Shown here: in pieces, positions 20,254 to 30,124 of the stretch
How the letters are laid out: each line of letters begins with the position of its first letter
Position numbering within the stretch: position 1 is the first letter of the stretch
From: an uncultured Verrucomicrobiales bacterium
Lineage (GTDB): Bacteria > Verrucomicrobiota > Verrucomicrobiia > Verrucomicrobiales > Akkermansiaceae
NCBI GenBank assembly: GCA_937928735.1
Contig: CALFVF010000009.1
Coordinates: 1 to 42,809, forward strand
DNA length: 42,809 nucleotides
Direction: 5' to 3'
Notes under the pieces: generated by a model
Database searches by the model: none
The model's input: only the letters and a program-made list of their open reading frames with translations
Told to the model about the DNA's origin: nothing
Translations under genes and position numbers: made by a program

Positions 20254-21885
20254 TCACTGAATCATCACACCCTCCACCAAAAAAACAGCATCTTGGTAAT
20301 CACCGTTTCCTGTTCCCTCAAAGGCTATAAAGTAGGCACTTTCAAGACGCCTACCTTGGAAGCTACTCGCGCGATACACTCTGGCACTGTGCTTCAGTTT
20401 TGCCCCTTCAGATAAATCAGCAGCACTGCGCGCTATGTGCTCAGAACCTTTGATATAAAATCCAAATTTCTCTGGATAGCTGTCTAGCTCCTTCACCTCA
20501 GTACTAGGAGGCATGAGACAAAAATGAGCATCTGCGACTTGTGCGGACGACGCCTTTAGCTTCGCCAACTCGACTTGTTCACCATTAGAAATATCATAGA
20601 TCCCAAAAGCCAATTCACCGCCCTGAGAGTAACGAGCCACAGGTGTAATCTTGAAATTTTCCCAATTCACCCGCGAAAAAGCCCTTGCCACCACAGAGTC
20701 ACCGACTTGGTCTTCCTCCGTAGAATGCACGAGTTCCTCACTCCCAATATCAATACTAGCTCCCAGTGAACGTAATACACTCTGCAATGAAGGCTCTTGA
20801 TTCTCATCCTGTGCCGATCTGACGAGAGCTGCTAACTGCACAAAGCAGCCTGTCACGTCATCTCCAAATTGGACACCCGCAGATGGAGTTCCTTCAGCTA
20901 AGTCTGACTTTAAGTGAATCGTAAATTCTCTACTTTCACCTGGTTCTAACGGATCTAGACTCTCCGCTGAAACTTCGTAGAAATCTGCATGGGTTCCCAG
21001 TAGAGTCGGTGCGACAGGTAGTGCCTCTGCACTGGTATTCACCAAGGTCACGCTCTGAGGCTGACTCTTTAATCCACCCACCTGGCTGAATGAGAGCTGA
21101 TACTGCGAAGGCTTTAGATAGCCACTAAGCTCCCGTATCTTAATATTCCTATACTGGATCTCCGCAGCTTCGAGCTGGAGCGCTATGGGGCCAGATCCTA
21201 ACACATCTCCATTGGGCCTGCGCATATCCAGAAGTCTTGAAGTGACTATGTCATTAATTTTATGATAAGCGTAATCATTCTTATGCACGATAGCCTCCAC
21301 AGTATTCCAGCCTTGGGCTTTATCGTTTTCGGGAAAGCGCCCGATATAACCACCCTTAGGATAAGTTCTTAGTACTCCACCTTCTTCCGGTAAGAGCCCA
21401 GCTTTCCCCTGACCTTCTCTTGCGGCCTGCTGATCCGGGTGCATCCAAGTCAGAGCACTTGTGCTCAAAAAAACAAGATCCCCTGTGTCTCCTTCCTGAA
21501 CTTGGCACTCGATACTATTGGGCCACACTTTTTTTGTACCAAAACAATGATACAGTAAGCCTGCATCTCTGAGCTTTTCCTTCCGAGGGTGAAAACGCTT
21601 ACCAATCCAGCGGTACTCAAAGGACAGATGAAATTGACTATACGATCCATCTGTCATTATCACTCCAAAAGGCACTTCCGCATCTCCTTCTGGCACATCT
21701 CTGTACATGTGAATTGTCCCGTCTTCTATGCTAATATAGCCTTCGGGGTCTTCGCCGACCTCGTGCTCTCGAAGAATAGGTGTCCAGCCTGTTAAGTCTT
21801 TTCCATTAAACAGTGTCACCCATGCTTCATCTGCCTGAGCAGAAAGGCTAAATACAGTGAGAACTGGTAAAATCAAATGTCGCAT
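20254..21885 (-). CDS. Secreted 3-keto-disaccharide hydrolase-like (DUF1080) protein with Ig-like C-terminal domain
   Basis: This 543-residue protein has a signal peptide (MRHLILPVLTVFSLSAQA). Residues about 22-260 are a DUF1080 / 3-keto-glucoside hydrolase domain with the diagnostic opening 'WVTLFNGKDLTGW', 'DAGLLYHCFG', the 'SIECQVQEGDTGDL' core strand, and the closing 'GPIALQLEAAEIQYRNIKIREL'. The family has a concanavalin-like beta sandwich and acts on oxidised sugars. Residues about 265-365 look like an ASPM/SPD-2/Hydin or choice-of-anchor-D type Ig domain ('PQSVTLVNTSAEALPV', 'LEPGESREFTIHL'). The last about 170 residues are unassigned beta-rich sequence. The frame extends five codons upstream, but ATG 21885 gives a cleaner signal; AGGTG six bases before it is one of the few SD-like sites here. 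It likely works in the periplasm on polysaccharide breakdown products. Confidence 0.88.
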   Translation of the reverse strand: MRHLILPVLTVFSLSAQADEAWVTLFNGKDLTGWTPILREHEVGEDPEGYISIEDGTIHMYRDVPEGDAEVPFGVIMTDGSYSQFHLSFEYRWIGKRFHPRKEKLRDAGLLYHCFGTKKVWPNSIECQVQEGDTGDLVFLSTSALTWMHPDQQAAREGQGKAGLLPEEGGVLRTYPKGGYIGRFPENDKAQGWNTVEAIVHKNDYAYHKINDIVTSRLLDMRRPNGDVLGSGPIALQLEAAEIQYRNIKIRELSGYLKPSQYQLSFSQVGGLKSQPQSVTLVNTSAEALPVAPTLLGTHADFYEVSAESLDPLEPGESREFTIHLKSDLAEGTPSAGVQFGDDVTGCFVQLAALVRSAQDENQEPSLQSVLRSLGASIDIGSEELVHSTEEDQVGDSVVARAFSRVNWENFKITPVARYSQGGELAFGIYDISNGEQVELAKLKASSAQVADAHFCLMPPSTEVKELDSYPEKFGFYIKGSEHIARSAADLSEGAKLKHSARVYRASSFQGRRLESAYFIAFEGTGNGDYQDAVFLVEGVMIQ

Positions 21886-21975
21886 AGAAACACCTAGCAC
21901 ATGCCATCATCTCTACACGACAAAATTCTCATCTATAACGCCTTATAGACACCAGCGCTGCTCAATAAGTCTGGC

Positions 21976-24900
21976 TTATCCCTGTCTGGTATCCGTATCA
22001 ATATCCACAGGCAGTCCCCCTTTTTCTCTCACAGCCTCCTCCACCGGCATCACATTAATATCCACCTCCACAGGAACGGCTCGTAAGCCAGAGATGATGG
22101 CTTCTAGCTGCTGAATCGTCTCACTATGTAGTGACTGTGGCTTCGTGTAATCTTGGGAGGCTTTAGCTATTCCCTCTCGAATCGACTCTAAGCTATCGTT
22201 AAACCCACTCAGCTGGGCCACCACTCGAGCCACAGGGTCATTCTCACCTCCTGCTCCGAGTAGCTTTCCTTTATTGAAGTCTTTTTTAATCTGCTCCCAG
22301 CGCTCACTCTCCTCAGCAGTGGCGATTCCCTCCATCTCTTTAAATTTGAGTAAATTCGCCTCTGCCCCTGAGGTCAATGTTTGCGACTCATTCTCATAAT
22401 GGTCAACAATGATACTCTCGACTTCCTCAGCCGTCATCAGTGGGAGAATCTTCTCGGCAATTCGGTTCATATTTCGGTAGGAGCCTTGCAGCTTAAATGC
22501 TGGCTCCACCCTATAAGCGTCTTCCTGAGCCGCACTCGCGATATACTGTAGATTCACGCGTAGTATACTATCTCTAACACGATTAAGGTGCTGACAGACT
22601 CTTACCATCTCATCGACCTCGGCTGGTGTGTAGTTCCCCTCGAAGTCCACACCTTCCTGACTGCCCTGCTCGACGATCTTCATCACCGCGTAGACATCTT
22701 TCTGACTCTTACTCGAGAGTTTGCTTAGCACTTGATTCGAAGTCAGCGCATTCTCGATATAAGAAGCCTCAAAGTCACCAGAATGCCCTCCAATAATATC
22801 TCCTAAGTTATAAGTGTCTGCACGGTTTGCGAGCATATCTGGTATCTGGAACTTACCACCTGTCTCCGTATAGGGATTCCCCGCCATGACAACTCCGACC
22901 TTCTTACCTCTCAGATCATACGTGCGTGCCACACCATTATACACACCTTCGATCTTGCGCTGCCCATCACAGAGTGAAATGAATTTTTGTAAAAACTCGG
23001 AGTGTGTGTGCTGAATATCATCGAGATAAATCAATACATTATCCCCCATTTCCAGAGCGAGATTGAGCTTCTTCACTTCTTGAGCCGCTGTGGCATTGGG
23101 CGCTTCTGCCGGATCTAGTGAGACGACATCGTGCCCGAGTGCTGGCCCATTGATCTTCATGAAGGTCAGTCCCAAGCGATTCGCCACGTACTCCATGATG
23201 GTCGTCTTACCATAACCTGGAGGTGATATGAGTAATAACATACCCATTCTATCAGTACGCGTACTGTCGCCCGCTGTTCCGAGTTGCTTCGCAAAGTTAT
23301 CACCTACCATCGGCAAGTAGACATTGTTAATGAGCTTATTGCGCACAAAGGCACTCATCACCTTGGGCTTAAATTCATCTAAGCGCATGCTCTCTCTCTT
23401 CTGCTCGATCATAGCATGCTTTAGGCTCTGATATTGCTCAAAGGTCACCACGTCAACAGCCTCGAACTGGCTGAGTTTTTTTAGAAAACGGCTATAGTTC
23501 AGATGGTACACACCCTCATCAACCACCATGTGATCCCCTATCATTCCCACCACCTCAGCCGTGACTGAGACATCATGCACACTGCGCTGCTCATAGCCTC
23601 CACACGCTAAGTGAGCTGCCGCTTCGAGCAGATACACTTCGTCAGTCTCTGAACTCTCAGTCGCTGTTGCTTGTAGTCCCTTTAGCCAATCATACGCGAT
23701 CTCAAATCGTGCTATAGGACTGTCACCTAATTCCTCAAAGGCATCGTCTAGGAGTGACTCCGCATGCTTCACCACGAGCGCGTGGCGCAGCTTCTTCACC
23801 CAAGAGGCTGCTTCTGGTGACACCACAAAAGCGTCTTTTTCTATCAGCTGGGCTAACAAGAACTGGCTGGCACCAGCCACATCTCCCTCTGTGAGAGAAT
23901 GCACTTGGTTCCCCTCTAACCAGCTCGCCAGAGCCTCCGATAAGTCTTTGCACAGCTTATGATTCTTCGACCACTGCGTCTCAAAGATCCCTTTGCGTTT
24001 ACGGTGAGACTGGATTTTATGTGTTAAAATATCGCGCTGCTCATCACTCCAGTTTTCCCAGAAGAGCATCGCCATCGCACGGTCTCTCGCATCGTATCTG
24101 AGGAGTCCAATATTGCGATGAATCGGTAAAATGGCCTTGAGTAGACGCAGTGCATCCTCATCGTGCACACCCTTTGTATAGGCTTCCGCGTAGCGAGGCT
24201 GCATAAACTTCTGCACGAGCTCTATCTCCGCCTCTTGCTCCGCATCAAAGAGCTGACTCTCTAACATCTTGTAGACCAAGTACTCGACTCGGTACACCTG
24301 CTTATTCTCAGAAATAATCTCTTGCTGCCAAACATGCTCAGTCGCCAAGAATGCTTCATCCTCTATGGGTTCAAAAAAATTTGTGCCACTCAAGTGAAAG
24401 CACATGGTCTCTTCCTTGGGAACTATAGAGAGCTCTAGCTCCTGGACATTCACATTAAAGGCATGCTTGCCGAATCGAATGACATTCTCGCCATCAACAT
24501 AGAGTTCTTGGCGGTCTTTGAGCTGGCGCACAGTGTCCTCACGGATGGTTTTCATGCGCGTTTGAATATCATCCGCTTTAACACTATTACCCAAGTCATT
24601 GAGCTGGGTGATAATGTCGCGCACCTTCTCCACCATGAGATCACTAGCGAAATAGCCATTGATCTCATTAATTTCTTTAAAGCCATTGATACGATTCGCA
24701 ATACCTGTAAGAATTCGCTCAGAGGACTTCACTAGTGTGTTCGATCGCTTGCTGCGCTTCTCAACTAATTGCTGCTTACGACTCTCAAAGGCATTGTACA
24801 CTTCCTCTCTCTTTGCAGAGAGCTGCTCCACATAATCATCAAACTCAGAGAACTTACCTTCTAACTCCTCGATCTGCACCATCACTTTTGTGAGGTAGGA

Positions 24901-27066
24901 TTCTGTCTTCTCTGTGGTGTCACAGAGATCGAGGTAATTGACGATCGCCTGACTCAGTAGCTTCATTTGGGCTGAGAACTGAGCGACTCCTTCTGACTTC
25001 GCTAAGCTTGTGCGCTTATTCTTCAGCTCGACTTTCAGGGTATTGAGAGTCGCAAATATATTAGAAATCGAGTCAATAATGGAGGTCGTCACCGTCGAGT
25101 CCTCGATCTTTAAGTTACTCACCACATCAATGAGCATCTCCAGCTCAAGACCAGAGGCATTCAAAAATTCTGCGAGTTGATCAATCTCTGTAACCTTCTC
25201 AAGCTTTCCTAACTCCGCACGCTGCTGATCCACTTTCTCTCGATACGGATCAAGAGCCTCGGGCTTTAGAAGAAACTCGACTGTTTTATTGGAAACAGAA
25301 TCAACAGCCCCTATCACACTCTGCTCCAGCTCCTCGAGAGCCTCTAAGTTCATGTAGCGCGTCTCGCGCAGACCGATCACCTCACCGCGCAGTGTCCGCA
25401 GTGCTGAGAGCTGTTTGACAAAACCAAGAATATCATCAGGAGGGCTATTCTCTGTCTCCCTCAGAAGCCTTCCAGAGCGCTCTAACAAAGACTCTAAATT
25501 ATCTTTCGCCGCCTTACGCAGGCGCTTCACCTTATCAAACTCATCCATCGCTGAGTTCGCCGCGGCGTGAATGGCCTCGATAGGTTCATCTAGGCGCTTG
25601 GTCTCCTCTCGCTTGATCCAGAAATAACTATCGAGCAGATCGCGCGTTTTTTTAGAGAGGTCAATGTAGAGCCCACCGTAATTATCGTCTTTAGCGAGGA
25701 GAGTCAGCACTTCTTGGCACTCCGCCATCGCAGCCACGATATCTGCATTACCAATTTGAAACAGGTAGCTCTTCTCATCCTTCTGCTGCCTGGCCACTGC
25801 CTCTTCACTAAGAATGGGTGTCTGCCAGATCTGCAAGGCATGATGCTTCTGAGCGGCATCTTCTGTCTTAAAGTACACTAACTCTCCATTCTCAAAGACG
25901 GAGTAACCATGGCAAAGCACAGGTGTGCCCACAGTCTGTTCAATAAGATTATAGCTTAAGAGAACATACTCCCCACTCACTCTATTGTAGAAGGCATAGA
26001 GCGTGTCTTCTCCATTCGCAGAATTAATCCTACGCTCAAAACGCATATCTATGAGACCATGGTCAAAGGTCTTTAGCTCTCCACTGAGTAGATAAAATCC
26101 ATTGGAGAAAATAATCCCATGATCCTCAGGCAGCATCACACAGGAGGTACCTATGCTATCCACTCTGTGAACGGAGTGGTTTTTCTCATTAAAGACAAAG
26201 TAGCGAAACGCCTTCTCTCGATAGGGTAGGATTTTTAGTAAAATTAGTGGCCCTACTGAGGCGTAGTAAATCTCGGCATCATCCAGAGACTGGTCCTTAT
26301 CCATGACCTCTTCTTGGTAAATGCCTTCACCCTCCAGCGTATTATCCTCCACCTTAATGGTGAGGTCTCCACCGACTGTTTCGACAAACACGCGGTCTTC
26401 AATCGAGATGTGAGGGTGCTCTCCCCCGCGGTGCATATCGCGATGACAGCGCTTCCAGTCAAACTCATGCTGCGCTGGGTACACGTACTCATGGTCAAAA
26501 CGGTTGCCCTCGTAGCTAAGAGTTCCATCCCCTTTTAGTAGCCACTTAAAGGTCTTAATATCTGAGATGTCTTTCCCCACCTGCAAGGCCATATAAAGGT
26601 AGGGGCCAATCACCATCATTTTAAGAAAGACGGTCTGCTTGTAATACTTGTAGAGATATGCGAAGTCTTCCGTAAACTCACTGGAGGCAAGCACCTCCTC
26701 AATATCTAAGCTATGGAATGTATGGTCACTAGGATCATACTGATAGGCGGCAATGACATCCCGAATCTCTGTGGTCTGCTTCAGACCAAACTGAATATTA
26801 TAACCAAAGAGAAAGCGGTTATTGCCTATCGCTATGAGATCACGAGGTACACAGTTATGCTCCGTGGTTACTCTCTGGGTGGAAATCAAAGACGCCTCTA
26901 CAGCACCAAAGATCTCTTTCCTCTCATGATTGAGATCATCTAGACGAGAGCGTAGCTCCCCACCTTGCTTATCCAATCGAGCGCGAATCACCTCATAGGC
27001 ACCACCCTCTAACTTCTGGCTAGCTTGGCTATTTGATTCATTAGGGCTGTTTTCTTGCTCAGACAT
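21976..27066 (-). CDS. Large coiled-coil AAA+ 'DNA repair ATPase' family protein (DUF3686 type)
   Basis: This 1,696-residue protein has an N-terminal beta-rich part (about 50-460, repeated 'RFLFGYN', 'PLILLKILPY' strands, propeller-like). A long coiled-coil region follows (about 480-880), then a mixed helical region. The C-terminal AAA+ domain has Walker A GYGKTT (about 1281), Walker B NVLIYLDD (about 1343) and a conserved asparagine segment (GVVMAGNPYTETGG). The tail is acidic and helical. It has no signal peptide or transmembrane segment, so it is cytoplasmic. Databases label relatives 'DNA repair ATPase', but I see no nuclease or DNA-binding motif that supports that. It is the last of three same-strand genes with a flotillin and a YqiJ-like membrane protein, 262 bases from the flotillin. 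The context argues for a membrane-linked remodelling role. No SD is visible before ATG 27066. Confidence 0.9.
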   Translation of the reverse strand: MSEQENSPNESNSQASQKLEGGAYEVIRARLDKQGGELRSRLDDLNHERKEIFGAVEASLISTQRVTTEHNCVPRDLIAIGNNRFLFGYNIQFGLKQTTEIRDVIAAYQYDPSDHTFHSLDIEEVLASSEFTEDFAYLYKYYKQTVFLKMMVIGPYLYMALQVGKDISDIKTFKWLLKGDGTLSYEGNRFDHEYVYPAQHEFDWKRCHRDMHRGGEHPHISIEDRVFVETVGGDLTIKVEDNTLEGEGIYQEEVMDKDQSLDDAEIYYASVGPLILLKILPYREKAFRYFVFNEKNHSVHRVDSIGTSCVMLPEDHGIIFSNGFYLLSGELKTFDHGLIDMRFERRINSANGEDTLYAFYNRVSGEYVLLSYNLIEQTVGTPVLCHGYSVFENGELVYFKTEDAAQKHHALQIWQTPILSEEAVARQQKDEKSYLFQIGNADIVAAMAECQEVLTLLAKDDNYGGLYIDLSKKTRDLLDSYFWIKREETKRLDEPIEAIHAAANSAMDEFDKVKRLRKAAKDNLESLLERSGRLLRETENSPPDDILGFVKQLSALRTLRGEVIGLRETRYMNLEALEELEQSVIGAVDSVSNKTVEFLLKPEALDPYREKVDQQRAELGKLEKVTEIDQLAEFLNASGLELEMLIDVVSNLKIEDSTVTTSIIDSISNIFATLNTLKVELKNKRTSLAKSEGVAQFSAQMKLLSQAIVNYLDLCDTTEKTESYLTKVMVQIEELEGKFSEFDDYVEQLSAKREEVYNAFESRKQQLVEKRSKRSNTLVKSSERILTGIANRINGFKEINEINGYFASDLMVEKVRDIITQLNDLGNSVKADDIQTRMKTIREDTVRQLKDRQELYVDGENVIRFGKHAFNVNVQELELSIVPKEETMCFHLSGTNFFEPIEDEAFLATEHVWQQEIISENKQVYRVEYLVYKMLESQLFDAEQEAEIELVQKFMQPRYAEAYTKGVHDEDALRLLKAILPIHRNIGLLRYDARDRAMAMLFWENWSDEQRDILTHKIQSHRKRKGIFETQWSKNHKLCKDLSEALASWLEGNQVHSLTEGDVAGASQFLLAQLIEKDAFVVSPEAASWVKKLRHALVVKHAESLLDDAFEELGDSPIARFEIAYDWLKGLQATATESSETDEVYLLEAAAHLACGGYEQRSVHDVSVTAEVVGMIGDHMVVDEGVYHLNYSRFLKKLSQFEAVDVVTFEQYQSLKHAMIEQKRESMRLDEFKPKVMSAFVRNKLINNVYLPMVGDNFAKQLGTAGDSTRTDRMGMLLLISPPGYGKTTIMEYVANRLGLTFMKINGPALGHDVVSLDPAEAPNATAAQEVKKLNLALEMGDNVLIYLDDIQHTHSEFLQKFISLCDGQRKIEGVYNGVARTYDLRGKKVGVVMAGNPYTETGGKFQIPDMLANRADTYNLGDIIGGHSGDFEASYIENALTSNQVLSKLSSKSQKDVYAVMKIVEQGSQEGVDFEGNYTPAEVDEMVRVCQHLNRVRDSILRVNLQYIASAAQEDAYRVEPAFKLQGSYRNMNRIAEKILPLMTAEEVESIIVDHYENESQTLTSGAEANLLKFKEMEGIATAEESERWEQIKKDFNKGKLLGAGGENDPVARVVAQLSGFNDSLESIREGIAKASQDYTKPQSLHSETIQQLEAIISGLRAVPVEVDINVMPVEEAVREKGGLPVDIDTDTRQG

Positions 27067-27269
27067 GAGTTTTCTTATTTCGCTTCCTGTTTACCATTCT
27101 TCTCTCCCAGAGTGCTCTATCTTTTACTCTCTTACTATTTCATCGATTCACTCTCATCATTGAACCAGAGCACCGCATCACACTACCAAGTGCTATCACA
27201 GTAGCTCTATCACGGCAGTTTATGGCTAGATTGAAATAATGTGAGAGTGAGGGAAAGCTTTTCACAAAC

Positions 27270-27293
27270 AGGAGGTAGCACTATCTACCTCCC
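27270..27293 (-). other. Strong hairpin between flotillin and ATPase genes
   Basis: AGGAGGTAG (27270-27278) and CTACCTCCC (27285-27293) form an 8-bp perfect stem plus one wobble pair around a 6-base loop. Read on the minus strand it lies 36 bases after the flotillin stop and is followed by a weak T-rich tail (TGTTTGTG). It could be a partial terminator or processing site that lowers ATPase expression. The remaining part of this 262-base gap is AT-rich with no further gene; it may carry a separate ATPase promoter, but none was clear. Confidence 0.5.
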
Positions 27294-27328
27294 GAATGCT
27301 TTCGCTCTAATTCATCAAGCTCTCTCCA

Positions 27329-29422
27329 TTAGAGTAGCTCTGCCGCTTTCTTATCCTGTAGGCCATAGCGTTCAGCACTGCCGAGTAAGCTCACAAGCTG
27401 GTTTCTCGTTTCTCCCTCAGCCATTGGGATCATACGCCCTAGTAGAGTTGAGACTGTTAGGTTCTTCAGATCCTCTGAGCTAATGCCAAACTGACTACTC
27501 CATTCACGGATCTTCGCTTTGAAGTAATCGGGGTCTCCATTAAAGAAGGTCTCTTTCACATCTGTGAGAACCTTACTGTTATCCACAATGCGGTCAGCCA
27601 TTTTACCCTTGGTCACTGCACTAGTGATCTGATCAAAGAACTGGCTCTCACCACCTACGATGTCGATCTTCGCCTGCTTCAGCGCTTCTCCGATCACCAC
27701 AGCTTGCTGCTCGGCAATCTGGCGCTGCACATCAATCTGCGCAAGCTCCACGGCTTTCTCTTTCTCCAGCTCCAGTTTGAATTCTTCGTGCTCTTGACCA
27801 GCTTCTTCAAAGAGCTTCATCGCCGCAGCTTTCTGCTCAATGCCCTTCGCCTCTGCTTCAAATTTCAGCGCATCCACCTCTGCCTGTGCCGCTCCCTGCT
27901 CTTTCAGCGCACTCGCGTCTGCGAGTTTCACTTCAACCTTACCAAGACCTTCGGCAGACGTCTCCTTCACCACGGCATCCGCGATCATCTTCTTCGCGTC
28001 GGCTTCTTTCTGCGAGGCTGTTAGCTCTGCTTCCGCCGAGATGACACGCTCTTCTGCTCGCATCTCGCTGGCTTTCTTCGAAGCCTCAGCTGCCTTCTGC
28101 ACCTCGTAGGCAGACTCGTCTGCTTTTAGCTCTGCGGCTTTCTTGCGTGCTTCAGCCTCCTGGACTTCTTTGATAAGGATTTCTTGCGCATCGGCTTCCG
28201 CAGTGACGACTTTCACTTGCTTATCACGCTCTGCTCCAGCGAAGGCCTCCGTGTCTTTGATCTTTTCTTGTTCCACCACCACTGTCTTCTCGAGAGCGAC
28301 TCGGTCTTTAATGACTTCTTGAATATTCTTCTTCTCCACTTCAACAGCCTTCTCTTTCTCGATCGACTTGAGGGCGGTGACTCGCTCGCGCTCGATTTCC
28401 TCAAGCATACGCTCACGCTCGACGCGCTCTTGCTCGACCGCATCTGTGCGCTCCTTATTACGAAGAGCCACTAGCACTTGGCGTTGCTTATTCTCCTCGG
28501 CAATTTGAATTTCTTCTTCGGCACCGATTCGGGCACGCTCCGCTTTCTGGTGTTCTTCCTCGCGGACTTTATCCGTCTCTGCTTGCTCACGCAGCCTAAC
28601 TACCTCCACCTCTCGAGCTTGTTTCGCCTCTGTCTCAGCAAGTTGGCGCTCTAGTTCAAGAATCGCCTCACGGGCTTCCACGTCCTGCTGCTTAATGACT
28701 TTCTCTTTATCTCTCTGAATATGGTTAGAAAGCTTCGCCTGACTCGCTGTGAGGTCTGTGATCTTCTTTATACCCTCGGCATCAAGAATATTATCAGGAT
28801 CTAGTAAATCTATAGGAGTCTGCTCTAAGTAATCAATTGCGGCATCATCGAGCACAAAGCCATTGAGATCAGTACCGATGACTTTCAGGATCTCATCACG
28901 AAATTGATCACGCTTCTCATACAGGTCGATGAAATCAAACTGCTTACCCACTGTCTTAAGAGCTTCTGAGAACTTCGCATCAAAGAGAGCGCGGATTTCT
29001 GGCTCCGAAGAAGCACGCTCACAGCCAATGGACTCCGCCACACGTAGCACATCCTCGCGAACATTGTTCACCCGGACAAAGAATGCCACCTTGATATCTG
29101 CGCGCATATTGTCATTACAGATCAGACCATTTTTACCGGTACGATCAATTTCAATGCGTTTGAGAGAAATATCCATCAATTCTGCTCGGTGAAAAACTGG
29201 AACAACTACCATACCAGTGAACGTCACTTTTGTGTCTCCGATACCAGTTCGAATCAGGCTGGTACCTTTCTCTATCTTTTTAAAACATGTTATTAGGACC
29301 CAGAACGCGGCAACGGCAAGAAGAACCACGACAACAATGAGCCCTGTCATGAGCTCCCCTACCATGCCTACCACTTCTATTTTTGAAAATGAAGACAACA
29401 CACTATTTTGCAACCAATTCAT
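27329..29422 (-). CDS. Flotillin (SPFH/band-7, YqiK-like)
   Basis: This 697-residue protein has one N-terminal transmembrane helix (about 24-45, GLIVVVVLLAVAAFWVLI). An SPFH/band-7 domain follows (about 65-215, 'VPVFHRAELMDISLKRIEIDR', 'GFVLDDAAIDYLEQTP'). Then comes a very long Glu/Ala/Lys/Arg-rich coiled coil (about 225-600) and a C-terminal flotillin-type oligomerisation region (about 600-697). Flotillins form membrane scaffolds at ordered lipid domains. It starts 22 bases after the stop of the YqiJ-like gene, matching the E. coli yqiJ-yqiK pair, so the two are almost certainly co-transcribed. The stretch before ATG 29422 is very AT-rich without an SD. The large ATPase downstream may be a client or partner. 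Confidence 0.94.
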   Translation of the reverse strand: MNWLQNSVLSSFSKIEVVGMVGELMTGLIVVVVLLAVAAFWVLITCFKKIEKGTSLIRTGIGDTKVTFTGMVVVPVFHRAELMDISLKRIEIDRTGKNGLICNDNMRADIKVAFFVRVNNVREDVLRVAESIGCERASSEPEIRALFDAKFSEALKTVGKQFDFIDLYEKRDQFRDEILKVIGTDLNGFVLDDAAIDYLEQTPIDLLDPDNILDAEGIKKITDLTASQAKLSNHIQRDKEKVIKQQDVEAREAILELERQLAETEAKQAREVEVVRLREQAETDKVREEEHQKAERARIGAEEEIQIAEENKQRQVLVALRNKERTDAVEQERVERERMLEEIERERVTALKSIEKEKAVEVEKKNIQEVIKDRVALEKTVVVEQEKIKDTEAFAGAERDKQVKVVTAEADAQEILIKEVQEAEARKKAAELKADESAYEVQKAAEASKKASEMRAEERVISAEAELTASQKEADAKKMIADAVVKETSAEGLGKVEVKLADASALKEQGAAQAEVDALKFEAEAKGIEQKAAAMKLFEEAGQEHEEFKLELEKEKAVELAQIDVQRQIAEQQAVVIGEALKQAKIDIVGGESQFFDQITSAVTKGKMADRIVDNSKVLTDVKETFFNGDPDYFKAKIREWSSQFGISSEDLKNLTVSTLLGRMIPMAEGETRNQLVSLLGSAERYGLQDKKAAELL

Positions 29423-29444
29423 ATACTTATATGTTTATTTTTAT

Positions 29445-30074
29445 TTAGATTTTTTTTGCCAAATACAGGCCTGATTCTTCCTCTCTTGAAAAGAGAATCA
29501 CTTTACTTCCTTTTTCAAGGGTCACACTCCCTTCAGCAAGCTTACATGTCAGAATAGCTGGAGCGCCCTTGTATCTGGGCACTTCTACTCTGCCGTATTT
29601 CACAGTTAACTCTTCTGAGACCACAGTGCTTTCGACACCGAAAACAGGTTCTTCATCGTCTTCACCACGCTTAATAGAAGCGAAGAGAGGTCTCAGCGGA
29701 ACCATCACATAACGAGTCACTACACACGCCAGGATGAAACTGGCTAGAAGACCTAACACACCTCCCCACCAGTATGAAGCAAACTCCACATAGCCGTGAT
29801 AAATAACAGAAAACACCCACATCATGAGCTTCAGCATGCTGATTACGAGCATGAAAGGCACATCAGCACCATTCACTAGTTTTAGGGAACTCGCCAGAAA
29901 TCCATCAGAGGACACATTTCCATCAGCGTCTATATCCGTATCCAGATCAATGTTGAGGAAGTCCATATCTAGAGTCCCCAGCACGGCTAGAAGCCAATAC
30001 ACCCCACTAACTGCCAATAATATAGTTAGTGGTAATATCCAAGGTGATAGTGCTAGCTCTATGATTTCCTTCAC
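29445..30074 (-). CDS. YqiJ/NfeD-type OB-fold inner-membrane protein
   Basis: This 209-residue protein, the same length as E. coli YqiJ, has transmembrane segments at about 11-32, 72-95 and 103-130. A cytoplasmic beta-barrel/OB-like domain follows (about 145-209, 'VFGVESTVVSEELTVKYGRVEVP', 'GSKVILFSREEESGLYLA'). NfeD/YuaF/YqiJ proteins are standard partners of flotillins in the membrane. The start is GTG at 30074 (VKEIIELAL). The gene lies 22 bases upstream of the flotillin and 50 bases downstream of the kinase-like gene, so all may share a transcript. Confidence 0.88.
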   Translation of the reverse strand: MKEIIELALSPWILPLTILLAVSGVYWLLAVLGTLDMDFLNIDLDTDIDADGNVSSDGFLASSLKLVNGADVPFMLVISMLKLMMWVFSVIYHGYVEFASYWWGGVLGLLASFILACVVTRYVMVPLRPLFASIKRGEDDEEPVFGVESTVVSEELTVKYGRVEVPRYKGAPAILTCKLAEGSVTLEKGSKVILFSREEESGLYLAKKI

Positions 30075-30124
30075 AACACTGTGATCTCATACTAGATCCT
30101 CAGAGATTGCGATTACAAAGCGTG

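Noticed and set aside
27704..29192. Several open frames of 76-106 codons on both strands inside the flotillin gene
   Set aside because: They arise from the repetitive Glu/Ala/Lys coiled-coil coding sequence and carry no independent features.
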